DNA of 5,832 nt from Desulfobacteraceae bacterium. Lineage in GTDB: Bacteria > Desulfobacterota > DSM-4660 > Desulfatiglandales > Desulfatiglandaceae. The position numbers and the translations under genes were made by a program. The notes under the pieces were generated by a model that was not told where the DNA came from, did no database searches, and worked only from the letters and a program-made list of their open reading frames with translations. Positions 1 to 5,832 of this stretch are shown here, piece after piece; the first letter of the stretch is position 1; each line of letters opens with the position of its first letter. The stretch covers positions 1 to 5,832 of the forward strand of contig JAUVRS010000181.1 of assembly GCA_030597505.1 (NCBI GenBank), written 5' to 3'.

Positions 1-11
1 AAATTCTAATC

Positions 12-773
12 ATGGAATTGACGGGTTTGGACGGGAAAATCGCCCTTATTACCGGGGCCAGCAAAGGCATCGGGAAATCCATCGCAGCGATTCTGGCTGA
101 CAGCGGGGTAAAGGTGATATGCTGTGCCAGAAATGAAGACACCCTGATAGAGGCATGTTCCGAAATCGAAAAGGGGGGAGGTACGGTTTTGCCTGTGAGG
201 GCGGACGTTTCATCCCCTTCGGACAGAAAGCAGATGATCAAAAGAGCCGTCTCTGAATTTGGGGGAATCGATTTTTTGATAAACAATGCCGGGATTCACA
301 TGGAAAAGGCGGCCATGGAACTCAGCGATGAGGAACTGTTTCAGGCCATGGGGGTCAACTTTTTTCCCATGTTTTCCCTTTCAAGGGATGTGGCCAGACA
401 GATGATCGACAGGGGGGGCGGCAAAATCATCAATATCGGTTCTTTCTGGGGGCAGTTGGGTGTCACCAGACAGCTGGCCTATTGCGTGTCAAAAGGGGCG
501 GCCGAGGCCATGACAAGATGTCTTGCGGTGGAATGGGCCCGACACAATATCCAGATAAACACTGTGGCCCCCGGGCATATCATGACGGACATTTCAAAGG
601 CCGCCATGGAAAATGAAGCCCTTCGCAAGAGCATCCTTCGCCGGATTCCTGCAAGACGGGTAGGGGAACCCGAAGAGGTGGGGTATCTTGCGGCCTTTTT
701 GTGCTCTCAGGAATCCAACTACATAACCGGACACATATATTATATTGACGGCGGTCAGCTGATCGCCTGGTAG
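12..773 (+). CDS. SDR-family NAD(P)-dependent oxidoreductase (classical type)
   Basis: A 253-residue protein, the usual length for a classical short-chain dehydrogenase/reductase. It should be a soluble Rossmann-fold enzyme interconverting a hydroxyl and a keto group with NAD(P). The cofactor motif TGASKGIG is at residues 14-21, NNAG at 91-94, and the catalytic tetrad reads Asn116, Ser144, Tyr157 and Lys161 (YxxxK). A PG motif sits at 187-188 and a C-terminal IDGG at 245-248. Arg40 after the second beta strand, with no acidic residue there, suggests NADP(H) preference; this is inferred. The ATG at 12 fits the usual short N-terminus before the first strand, but no ribosome binding site is visible in the 11 bases upstream and the frame is open to the window edge. 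The stop is 15 bases before the acyl-CoA dehydrogenase gene, so they are probably co-transcribed. It could be a FabG-like ketoacyl reductase or a hydroxyacyl-CoA dehydrogenase of the SDR type (as BadH is); context favours the latter. Substrate unknown. Confidence 0.93.
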   Translation: MELTGLDGKIALITGASKGIGKSIAAILADSGVKVICCARNEDTLIEACSEIEKGGGTVLPVRADVSSPSDRKQMIKRAVSEFGGIDFLINNAGIHMEKAAMELSDEELFQAMGVNFFPMFSLSRDVARQMIDRGGGKIINIGSFWGQLGVTRQLAYCVSKGAAEAMTRCLAVEWARHNIQINTVAPGHIMTDISKAAMENEALRKSILRRIPARRVGEPEEVGYLAAFLCSQESNYITGHIYYIDGGQLIAW

Positions 774-781
774 GGAGGTGA
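774..781 (+). promoter_or_regulatory. Strong Shine-Dalgarno site deciding a TTG start
   Basis: GGAGGTGA lies directly after the SDR stop codon and ends 7 bases before TTG at 789. It is a near-perfect anti-16S match at ideal spacing, with no ATG or GTG at the right distance, so it supports TTG as the start of the acyl-CoA dehydrogenase. Confidence 0.8.
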
Positions 782-788
782 GATTTTA

Positions 789-1949
789 TTGAAAGATTTT
801 TTTTTGAAGGGCGTAACGCTGAGTGAAGAGGAAAAACTTGTTGTAGAGACCGTTCAGGATCTCTGCCGGAAAGAAATTGGACCGCGGGCTGCGGAAGTGG
901 ACAGGGATGAACGGTTTCCCTGGGAGAACATTGAAATAATCAATGAGATCGGCCTCAACGGTCTTTTTATCCCCGAAGCGTATGGTGGCAGCCCCGTGTC
1001 CAAGACAGCGTGGCTGGTGATACTAAGGGAGCTTTCCAAGGCCTGTCCGTCCACAGCCATTATTTTCGCCACAACGTCCCATTGCTGTTATCCCATCGTA
1101 AAATTCGGGACACCTGAACAAAAAGAAAAATTCCTCCCCATGTTTCTGAAAGGCGCCCTGGGCGCTATTTCAATGACGGAGAGTCATGCGGGTTCAGATG
1201 TTCGGTCCATGAAGTCAACGGCGATAAAAACATCGGACGGGTACGTTATAAACGGGACAAAAACCTTTGTCACCAGCGGCGACACAGCCGATCTCTTTAG
1301 CGTTTTTTTAAACGTCCGGGAAAACGGGAAGACACTGGGCCTGAGCCCCTTTGTGATCACCAAGGATATGCCCGGTTTCAGCGTGGGCAAAAAAGAAGAG
1401 AAGATGGGGGTCCGGGCATCCAGCACAGCCGGGATAGTCCTGGAGGATTGTCTCGTGCCCGAGGATCACCTGATCGGGGTCCCCGGTGAAGGATTCAAGA
1501 TTCTCTTGGACTACCTCAATGACTCCCGGCCAAATATCGCAGCCCAGGCTGTGGGGGTTGCCGAGGCGGCTTTTGAAGCAGCGGTTTCCTATGCCAACGA
1601 GCGTGTTCAGTTTGGCAAACGGATCATCGAACACCAGGGAATTCAGTTTATGATTGCCGAAATGGCCACCCGAATTCAGGCGGCATGGCAGTCGGTTCTC
1701 CATGTAGCGAAACTGATGGATCTCGGCCATGAGGATTTTTCGGCCGAGGCCTCCATGGCCAAACTCATGGCCTCGGAGATGGCTGAAAAGGTAACCTCTG
1801 ACGCGATTCAGATTCATGGCGGGTATGGCTATTGTCGGGACTACCCCGTGGAACGGATGATGCGCGACTCAAAAATCACCCAGATCTATGAGGGGACGAG
1901 TCAGATTCAGAAGATCGTCATCGGCAGATATTTCACTGAGAAAAAATAA
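789..1949 (+). CDS. Acyl-CoA dehydrogenase (FAD-dependent)
   Basis: A 386-residue flavoenzyme of normal length for the short/medium-chain acyl-CoA dehydrogenase family. It oxidises an acyl-CoA to the 2,3-enoyl-CoA and normally passes electrons to electron-transfer flavoprotein in the cytoplasm. Visible signatures: the first family motif around residues 128-137 (SMTESHAGSD, where the common form is TEPGAGSD), RVQFGKRI at 272-279, QIHGGYGY at 341-348, and QIYEGTSQIQ at 365-374, in which Glu368 is in the position of the usual catalytic base. Because that base is Glu, it differs from cyclohexanecarboxyl-CoA dehydrogenases reported to use Asp. There is no sign of truncation. The start is TTG, supported by the ribosome binding site at 774-781. 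It lies 15 bases after the SDR gene and 63 bases before the hydroxyacyl-CoA dehydrogenase pair, consistent with consecutive beta-oxidation steps. Chain length or ring specificity cannot be read from sequence by eye. Confidence 0.96.
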   Translation: MKDFFLKGVTLSEEEKLVVETVQDLCRKEIGPRAAEVDRDERFPWENIEIINEIGLNGLFIPEAYGGSPVSKTAWLVILRELSKACPSTAIIFATTSHCCYPIVKFGTPEQKEKFLPMFLKGALGAISMTESHAGSDVRSMKSTAIKTSDGYVINGTKTFVTSGDTADLFSVFLNVRENGKTLGLSPFVITKDMPGFSVGKKEEKMGVRASSTAGIVLEDCLVPEDHLIGVPGEGFKILLDYLNDSRPNIAAQAVGVAEAAFEAAVSYANERVQFGKRIIEHQGIQFMIAEMATRIQAAWQSVLHVAKLMDLGHEDFSAEASMAKLMASEMAEKVTSDAIQIHGGYGYCRDYPVERMMRDSKITQIYEGTSQIQKIVIGRYFTEKK

Positions 1950-2012
1950 AGGCGCCGGGCCAAAAGGACTGGGGTTTTCATATTTAATAAAACCACTGGG
2001 AGAAAAATAATC

Positions 2013-2894
2013 ATGTCGGATCAAGAAAAAAGCGTTGGGGTTTTGGGGGCCGGAACCATGGGCTCCGGCATAGCCATCGTGTCTGCCCGGGCAGGGTTTA
2101 AGACAATCCTTGTTGAAAGGGACAAAGAGACTCTGGATAAAGGTCTTGACCTAATTGACCGGTTTTTTGTCAAAAGCGTAAAAAAGGGGAAAATGACCCC
2201 TGAACAAAAAGATCTGGTCATGAAAAAAAATCTGATCGGGACCTTAAAATATGAGGACCTGACCGACTGCGAGTTTGTCATCGAGGCGGTCTTTGAGGAT
2301 CTGGAGACCAAAAAGCAGGTCTTTTGCCAAGCCAACGAGGTGTGCCCGCCTGAAACCATCTTTGCCTCAAACACGTCAACCCTTTCTGTTACCTCCATCG
2401 CGGCGGACTCCGGAAGACCGGATCGGACCATCGGCGTGCACTTTTGTCTGCCGGCCCAAGTCATGAAACTGGTTGAGGTGACCCGAGGGATTCAGACCAG
2501 CGATGAGACCTATGACAGGACCATGGAATTTGGTAAAAAACTGAACCAGGTCTTTGTCACAACCGTGGAGACCCCGGGATTTATCCTAAACCATTTTATC
2601 GTGGCCTTTAACAATTCCTGCATCAAGGCCTATGAAGAGGGGCTGGCTTCGGTGGAGGACATTGACAAGGCAATAAAACTGGGGCTGGGGTACCCCATGG
2701 GCCCCTTTGAACTCCTTGACTACATCGGGATGGATACACAATTGCAGGTATCGCTGGCCCTTTTTGAGCAAGTTCAGGACCAGCGGTTCTGGCCCCCTCC
2801 TCTGGTCAGACGTATGGTTGATGCGGGGCATCTGGGTCGTAAGACCGGAAAAGGATTCTATGAATATAAAGGAGCCGGGATGTTCGGCGCCTGA
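2013..2894 (+). CDS. 3-hydroxyacyl-CoA dehydrogenase, first of tandem pair
   Basis: A 293-residue protein of the monofunctional 3-hydroxyacyl-CoA/3-hydroxybutyryl-CoA dehydrogenase family, normal length. It should oxidise a 3-hydroxyacyl-CoA to the 3-ketoacyl-CoA with NAD+. The N-terminal Rossmann domain has an intact GAGTMG motif (12-17) and an acidic Glu35 at the end of the second strand, suiting NAD(H). Catalytic residues align with the family: Ser122 in ASNTS, His143, Glu155 in KLVE and Asn193 in PGFILN. The C-terminal dimerisation domain starts near residue 187 and ends with the family-typical LGRKTGKGFYEY (274-285). Odd: the usual HFFNP reads HFCLP, losing the conserved Asn. The ATG at 2013 is preceded by GGGAGA at 1998-2003 at suitable spacing. 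It is followed at once by a divergent paralogue. The residue set suggests it is active; the substrate is unknown. Confidence 0.94.
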   Translation: MSDQEKSVGVLGAGTMGSGIAIVSARAGFKTILVERDKETLDKGLDLIDRFFVKSVKKGKMTPEQKDLVMKKNLIGTLKYEDLTDCEFVIEAVFEDLETKKQVFCQANEVCPPETIFASNTSTLSVTSIAADSGRPDRTIGVHFCLPAQVMKLVEVTRGIQTSDETYDRTMEFGKKLNQVFVTTVETPGFILNHFIVAFNNSCIKAYEEGLASVEDIDKAIKLGLGYPMGPFELLDYIGMDTQLQVSLALFEQVQDQRFWPPPLVRRMVDAGHLGRKTGKGFYEYKGAGMFGA

Positions 2895-2895
2895 T

Positions 2896-2900
2896 GGAGG
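2896..2900 (+). promoter_or_regulatory. Shine-Dalgarno site deciding the second dehydrogenase start
   Basis: GGAGG lies 8 bases before ATG at 2909. A second in-frame ATG at 2894 overlaps the preceding stop (TGATG), but the Shine-Dalgarno site lies inside that longer reading frame and the 2894 codon has no good site of its own. The 2909 start also puts the first Rossmann strand right after the N-terminus, as in the family. Confidence 0.75.
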
Positions 2901-2908
2901 ATAAAATC

Positions 2909-3769
2909 ATGAAGATCGAAAAGGTCGGTATTGCGGGTTTTGAAGGACCGGGGGTCGAAATCGCTTATATAGTAGCCGGGGCAGGCTATCCTGTGGCCGT
3001 CTGGGATGCAGACAAACAGGCCCTCGACAGGGGAAAAAACGCGTTTAACCAATTCGTAGACCGGGCCATTGAATCCGGCACACTCGAAAAAGAAAAAAAA
3101 GAACAAATACTTTCACAATTAACTTCTGGCGCGGACGTGACCCTGTTAAAGGACGTGGATCTGGTCATTGAGTCTCTTTCCGATGATCTGGACCTTAAAA
3201 ACAAGGTCTTCTCCGACCTCTCAGACGTGGTAAGGACAGACACGGTGCTTGCCACGACCACATCGTGTCACTCCGTGACAGAGATCAGCAATAACGCGAC
3301 CAATCCGGAGAGGGCTCTTGGGATGCATTTTCTAAAACCCCTGTTGGAGCGAAAACTTGTGGAGGTTGTCAGGGCGCTTAATTCTTCACAGGAGACCATC
3401 GATCTGGTTGTGGATTTCTGTTCGAAAATCGGCAAAGAAACGGTGGTGGCAAAGGATTCTCCCGGGTTTATCGTCAATTATTTTTTTGTCCCCTATATGA
3501 ACCAGGCCCTCAATTACTATGACCACGGGCTTGGAGACAAAAAAGGACTGGACACCGCCCTCAAGATGGGGCTTGGATACCCAAAGGGACCCCTCAGTCT
3601 GATCGATCAATCGGGTCTTAATGACCATCTGCACCTGACGTCCCAGCTCTATGACCGCCTCAAGGACCCATTGTTCGCTCCGCCTCCGATTCTGAAAAGG
3701 ATGGTGGACGGCGGAAAACTAGGAAAAAAGAGCGGTCAGGGTTTTTACAAGTATGATGAGAACTCCTGA
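2909..3769 (+). CDS. 3-hydroxyacyl-CoA dehydrogenase-like protein with altered NAD motif
   Basis: A 286-residue paralogue of the preceding gene, colinear with it along the full length and of normal family length. An N-terminal Rossmann domain is followed by a C-terminal hydroxyacyl-CoA dehydrogenase domain from about residue 183. Ser119, His140, Glu152 and Asn190 align with the family's catalytic residues, and Asp33 is at the NAD-ribose position. However, the glycine motif reads GFEGPG at 10-15: the middle Gly of GxGxxG is replaced by Glu12. The usual ASNTS is ATTTS (115-119), and HFFNP is HFLKP (140-144). The C-terminus (PPP at 258-260, RMVDGGKLGKKSGQGFY at 264-280) closely resembles its neighbour. 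It may be an active enzyme with modified cofactor binding, a non-catalytic partner of the first copy, or a dehydrogenase for an unusual hydroxyacyl-CoA; the sequence does not decide. Its start is 14 bases after the previous stop, so co-translation is likely. An alternative ATG at 2894 would add five residues. Confidence 0.9.
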   Translation: MKIEKVGIAGFEGPGVEIAYIVAGAGYPVAVWDADKQALDRGKNAFNQFVDRAIESGTLEKEKKEQILSQLTSGADVTLLKDVDLVIESLSDDLDLKNKVFSDLSDVVRTDTVLATTTSCHSVTEISNNATNPERALGMHFLKPLLERKLVEVVRALNSSQETIDLVVDFCSKIGKETVVAKDSPGFIVNYFFVPYMNQALNYYDHGLGDKKGLDTALKMGLGYPKGPLSLIDQSGLNDHLHLTSQLYDRLKDPLFAPPPILKRMVDGGKLGKKSGQGFYKYDENS

Positions 3770-3770
3770 T

Positions 3771-3777
3771 AAAGGAG
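3771..3777 (+). promoter_or_regulatory. Possible Shine-Dalgarno site before an alternative TTG start
   Basis: AAAGGAG follows the stop of the second dehydrogenase and lies 5 bases before an in-frame TTG at 3783. It could start the ligase there, adding 16 residues to the N-terminus compared with ATG at 3831. The extra residues do not resemble the start of the neighbouring ligase, so its use is uncertain. Confidence 0.4.
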
Positions 3778-3830
3778 TCCCTTTGTACGGATCTCCGGCA
3801 TCTTCCTGTACAACCCTTGCGAGAAAACGT

Positions 3831-5483
3831 ATGGAAAAAGCAAAACTGACGCAAAGCTATTACTACACCCCGGGGGAAATTCCGCCAGGGGTTACCCTGG
3901 GAGAGTATCTGGACAGGACCGTGGAACGCTTTCCCGACAGGAGGGCCTTTGTGTTCCGCGACAAAACCGTAACCTGGAAAACGCTTGGACAGATCGTTGA
4001 TCGGCTGGTCCTGGCACTGATAGATCTGGGTATCGGTCATGGGGACAAGGTGGCCGTCCTTTTTCCAAACCGGCTCGACTTTATTTACTCGACCCTGGCC
4101 CTGGCAAAACTGGGAGCCGTCAACATCCCCATTTCAGAGAGGCTGCGCGAACGGGAAATTCGGTATATATTGAAAAAGACAGGGGCCGCGGCCATCATTA
4201 TGGTGGACGAGTTCTGGGGGTTTTCTTTTTCCAACCTGATGGTGGAAATAAAGGACGATCTCCCGGACCTGAAACACATCATTGTTTCGGGAGAAAAAAT
4301 CCATCCCCACGAGATAGCCCTCGATACGTTGTTCAGTAAAGATTGGGAAAAGGCTTATCCCAAAGACTATTATCACCGTGTCTACGCAAAAGAGAATCCC
4401 GTGGAACCGGACGATATTCTGGAGATTGTTTTTACGTCCGGCACAACCGGGGAACCAAAAGGGGTTATGCACACCCACAACACCCGGTGCCGATCGGCCC
4501 TGGGGACCATCAGCGGCATCCGGCTTACTCATGAAGACGTCTGGCTGATCATGGTGCCCCTTTCTCACACAACCGCTCTGGTCAATGCCTTTTATACCTC
4601 GGTGATCAGTGGGTCATGCGGCGTGCTTCTGGAGACGTGGAACGTGGAAGAGGCGTTTAGGGAAATCGAGAAAAACCGCGTGACCGTACCCATAGGCGTG
4701 CCCACCATGCCCATCATGATGCTTCAGCATCCTGATATGGACAGATTTGACCTTTCCTCACTCAGGACCATGGCCCTGGCCGGGGCCCCCCTCCCGGTGG
4801 AGGTGGCCCATCAGATCATCAAAAGGATGGGGTGCTATATGACCTCGGCCTACGGCATGACAGAGACCGCCATCAGCAACATAACCTCCCTGGATGATCC
4901 GGTTGAAATCGTTTGCGGGACCGTGGGAAAACCCCAGCCGGGCATGGAGCACAAGGTGGTGGACAAAACCCGGCGGATCATCCCCGTAGGTCAGGAGGGC
5001 GAGGCGTGCGCAAGGGGACAGAATGTGTGTATCGGATACTTCAAAGATCCAAAACGAACCGCAGCGGCGATCGATGATCGAGGCTGGATATACAGCGGTG
5101 ACCTGGCAAAGATGGATAAACATGGAAACCTGATCATCGTGGGAAGAATCAAGGATGTGATCGTCAGGGGGGGCGAAAATATTTCGCCCACAGAAATCGA
5201 AGACATTCTGTATACCTATGACCGGATAGAGCAGGTCGCAGTCATCGGGATCCCCGATGATCGTCTCGGGGAAGGGACCTGTGCCTGTATCATTTCCAAA
5301 AAAGGGAAAGCTTTCACCTATGAGGAAATGAAGGGTTTTTTTAAGGACAGGGTGGCGAGGTTTAAGATCCCCGATCGAATCGAGTTTATGGATGAGTTCC
5401 CAACAACACCCAGCGGAAAAATCCGAAAAGTGGAACTCAGGGAAATAATGGCAAAGAAGCTCCGTTCAGGAGGAAAAACCTAA
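3831..5483 (+). CDS. AMP-forming acyl-CoA ligase (ANL superfamily)
   Basis: About 550 residues, normal for an AMP-forming acyl-CoA synthetase. It activates a carboxylic acid with ATP to an acyl-adenylate and then to the CoA thioester. Motifs in order (numbered from ATG 3831): the P-loop TSGTTGEPKG at 202-211, YGMTET at 341-346, YSGD ending at 424, the hinge region GRIKDVIVRGGENI at 438-451, and the C-terminal PSGK with adenylation Lys530. No domain is missing. Start choice is open: the frame is also open from ATG 3753 (overlapping the previous gene by 17 bases) and TTG 3783 (with a good ribosome binding site). ATG 3831 is preferred because its N-terminus (MEKAKLTQSYYYTPGE) lines up with that of the next ligase, although its own ribosome binding site is weak. 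It probably supplies the CoA thioester oxidised by the upstream dehydrogenases. Fatty, alicyclic and aromatic acids are all possible substrates. Confidence 0.93.
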   Translation: MEKAKLTQSYYYTPGEIPPGVTLGEYLDRTVERFPDRRAFVFRDKTVTWKTLGQIVDRLVLALIDLGIGHGDKVAVLFPNRLDFIYSTLALAKLGAVNIPISERLREREIRYILKKTGAAAIIMVDEFWGFSFSNLMVEIKDDLPDLKHIIVSGEKIHPHEIALDTLFSKDWEKAYPKDYYHRVYAKENPVEPDDILEIVFTSGTTGEPKGVMHTHNTRCRSALGTISGIRLTHEDVWLIMVPLSHTTALVNAFYTSVISGSCGVLLETWNVEEAFREIEKNRVTVPIGVPTMPIMMLQHPDMDRFDLSSLRTMALAGAPLPVEVAHQIIKRMGCYMTSAYGMTETAISNITSLDDPVEIVCGTVGKPQPGMEHKVVDKTRRIIPVGQEGEACARGQNVCIGYFKDPKRTAAAIDDRGWIYSGDLAKMDKHGNLIIVGRIKDVIVRGGENISPTEIEDILYTYDRIEQVAVIGIPDDRLGEGTCACIISKKGKAFTYEEMKGFFKDRVARFKIPDRIEFMDEFPTTPSGKIRKVELREIMAKKLRSGGKT

Positions 5484-5537
5484 CGCAATGCTCAATGACC
5501 TTACAAGAACCTATCAAGATGTTTGGGGGGTAACGGC

Positions 5538-5832
5538 ATGAGCCAACTCAAAATGAGCTACTGTCATCGATTTGGACCCGACATGGAAAAGGGGCTGACC
5601 TTTGGAGAGATGCTGGCCAACAGCGCTGCCCGTTTCCCGGACAACATCGCCATCCGGTTTGGTGAAACCCAATACACCTACAAACAACTCAAAGAGGCCG
5701 TCGATGGGATGGCCACATCCCTTTTGAAGCTCGGATTAAAAAGAGGCGATCGCGTGGGGGTTCTTTTCCCTGACTGGCCTGAATATAGTATTGCCCTTTA
5801 CGGCTGTGTCTCAATCGGGGCTGTTGTGTCAC
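5538..5832 (+). CDS. Second acyl-CoA ligase, N-terminal part (cut by window end)
   Basis: An open frame of 98 complete codons running off the window, starting MSQLKMSYCHRFGPDMEKGL. It resembles the N-terminus of the preceding ligase along its visible length: TFGEML against TLGEYL, ARFPD against ERFPD, LGLKRGDRVGVLFP against LGIGHGDKVAVLFP, then a small-residue stretch ending in GAV. That is the start of the N-terminal domain of AMP-forming acyl-CoA synthetases; the ATP-binding and catalytic motifs lie beyond the window. The ATG at 5538 is preceded by a run of six G (5525-5530), 7 bases upstream, a passable ribosome binding site. It begins 54 bases after the previous stop, in the same operon. 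Divergence from the first ligase suggests a different substrate range and not a recent copy. Whether it is intact cannot be judged. Confidence 0.88.
   Translation, partial: MSQLKMSYCHRFGPDMEKGLTFGEMLANSAARFPDNIAIRFGETQYTYKQLKEAVDGMATSLLKLGLKRGDRVGVLFPDWPEYSIALYGCVSIGAVVS

Noticed and set aside
1308..1817. 169-codon open frame on the minus strand inside the acyl-CoA dehydrogenase gene
   Set aside because: It is antisense to a clearly conserved enzyme, shows no recognisable domain and is explained as a shadow of the real reading frame. The other minus-strand frames in the window are similar.
1973..1994. Possible hairpin GGTTTT/AAAACC with a 10-base AT-rich loop between the acyl-CoA dehydrogenase and first hydroxyacyl-CoA dehydrogenase genes, with a TATTTAAT that resembles a -10 box
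   Set aside because: The stem is only six base pairs, mostly A-T, with no T-tract after it, and no matching -35 element is seen at the right distance. It is not enough for a terminator or promoter call.
2707..2904. 65-codon plus-strand frame overlapping the end of the first hydroxyacyl-CoA dehydrogenase gene
   Set aside because: It lies in another frame of a conserved C-terminal domain, has no domain of its own and no convincing ribosome binding site.
3092..3101. Run of eight A in the second hydroxyacyl-CoA dehydrogenase gene as a programmed frameshift site (a similar run is at 2223-2230 in the first)
   Set aside because: The reading frame continues intact through conserved family motifs on both sides, and no stimulatory structure or useful alternative frame is apparent. 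Lys-rich codons explain the runs.

Overview
The window is densely coding and all on the + strand. It holds five complete genes and the beginning of a sixth, with gaps from about 14 to 63 bases. The layout is that of one catabolic operon for activating and oxidising a carboxylic acid as its CoA thioester. In order: a short-chain dehydrogenase/reductase (SDR, 12-773), an acyl-CoA dehydrogenase (789-1949), two tandem 3-hydroxyacyl-CoA dehydrogenase-family proteins (2013-2894 and 2909-3769), an AMP-forming acyl-CoA ligase (about 3831-5483), and the N-terminal part of a second acyl-CoA ligase (5538 to the window end). No RNA gene, mobile element, CRISPR array, clear promoter or terminator is visible.

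Base composition is roughly balanced G+C. The mixture of acyl-CoA ligases, acyl-CoA dehydrogenase and duplicated dehydrogenases in one compact operon is common in anaerobic or syntrophic degraders of fatty, alicyclic and aromatic acids, such as Desulfobacterota. That placement is an inference from gene content only; no phylogenetic marker is present.

Together the genes suggest this route: a ligase makes an acyl-CoA, the acyl-CoA dehydrogenase introduces a double bond (electrons presumably passing to an electron-transfer flavoprotein), a hydratase not seen here adds water, and one or more of the three dehydrogenases oxidises the resulting hydroxyl. No enoyl-CoA hydratase, thiolase or ring hydrolase lies inside the window, so the substrate cannot be named.

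The most unusual point is the tandem hydroxyacyl-CoA dehydrogenase pair. The first copy has an intact dinucleotide-binding motif. The second has lost the middle glycine of that motif yet keeps the catalytic Ser/His/Glu/Asn set. Both lack the conserved Asn of the family's HFFNP motif. This could be a specialised or heteromeric dehydrogenase. Otherwise the region looks like an ordinary, if uncharacterised, acyl-CoA oxidation operon.
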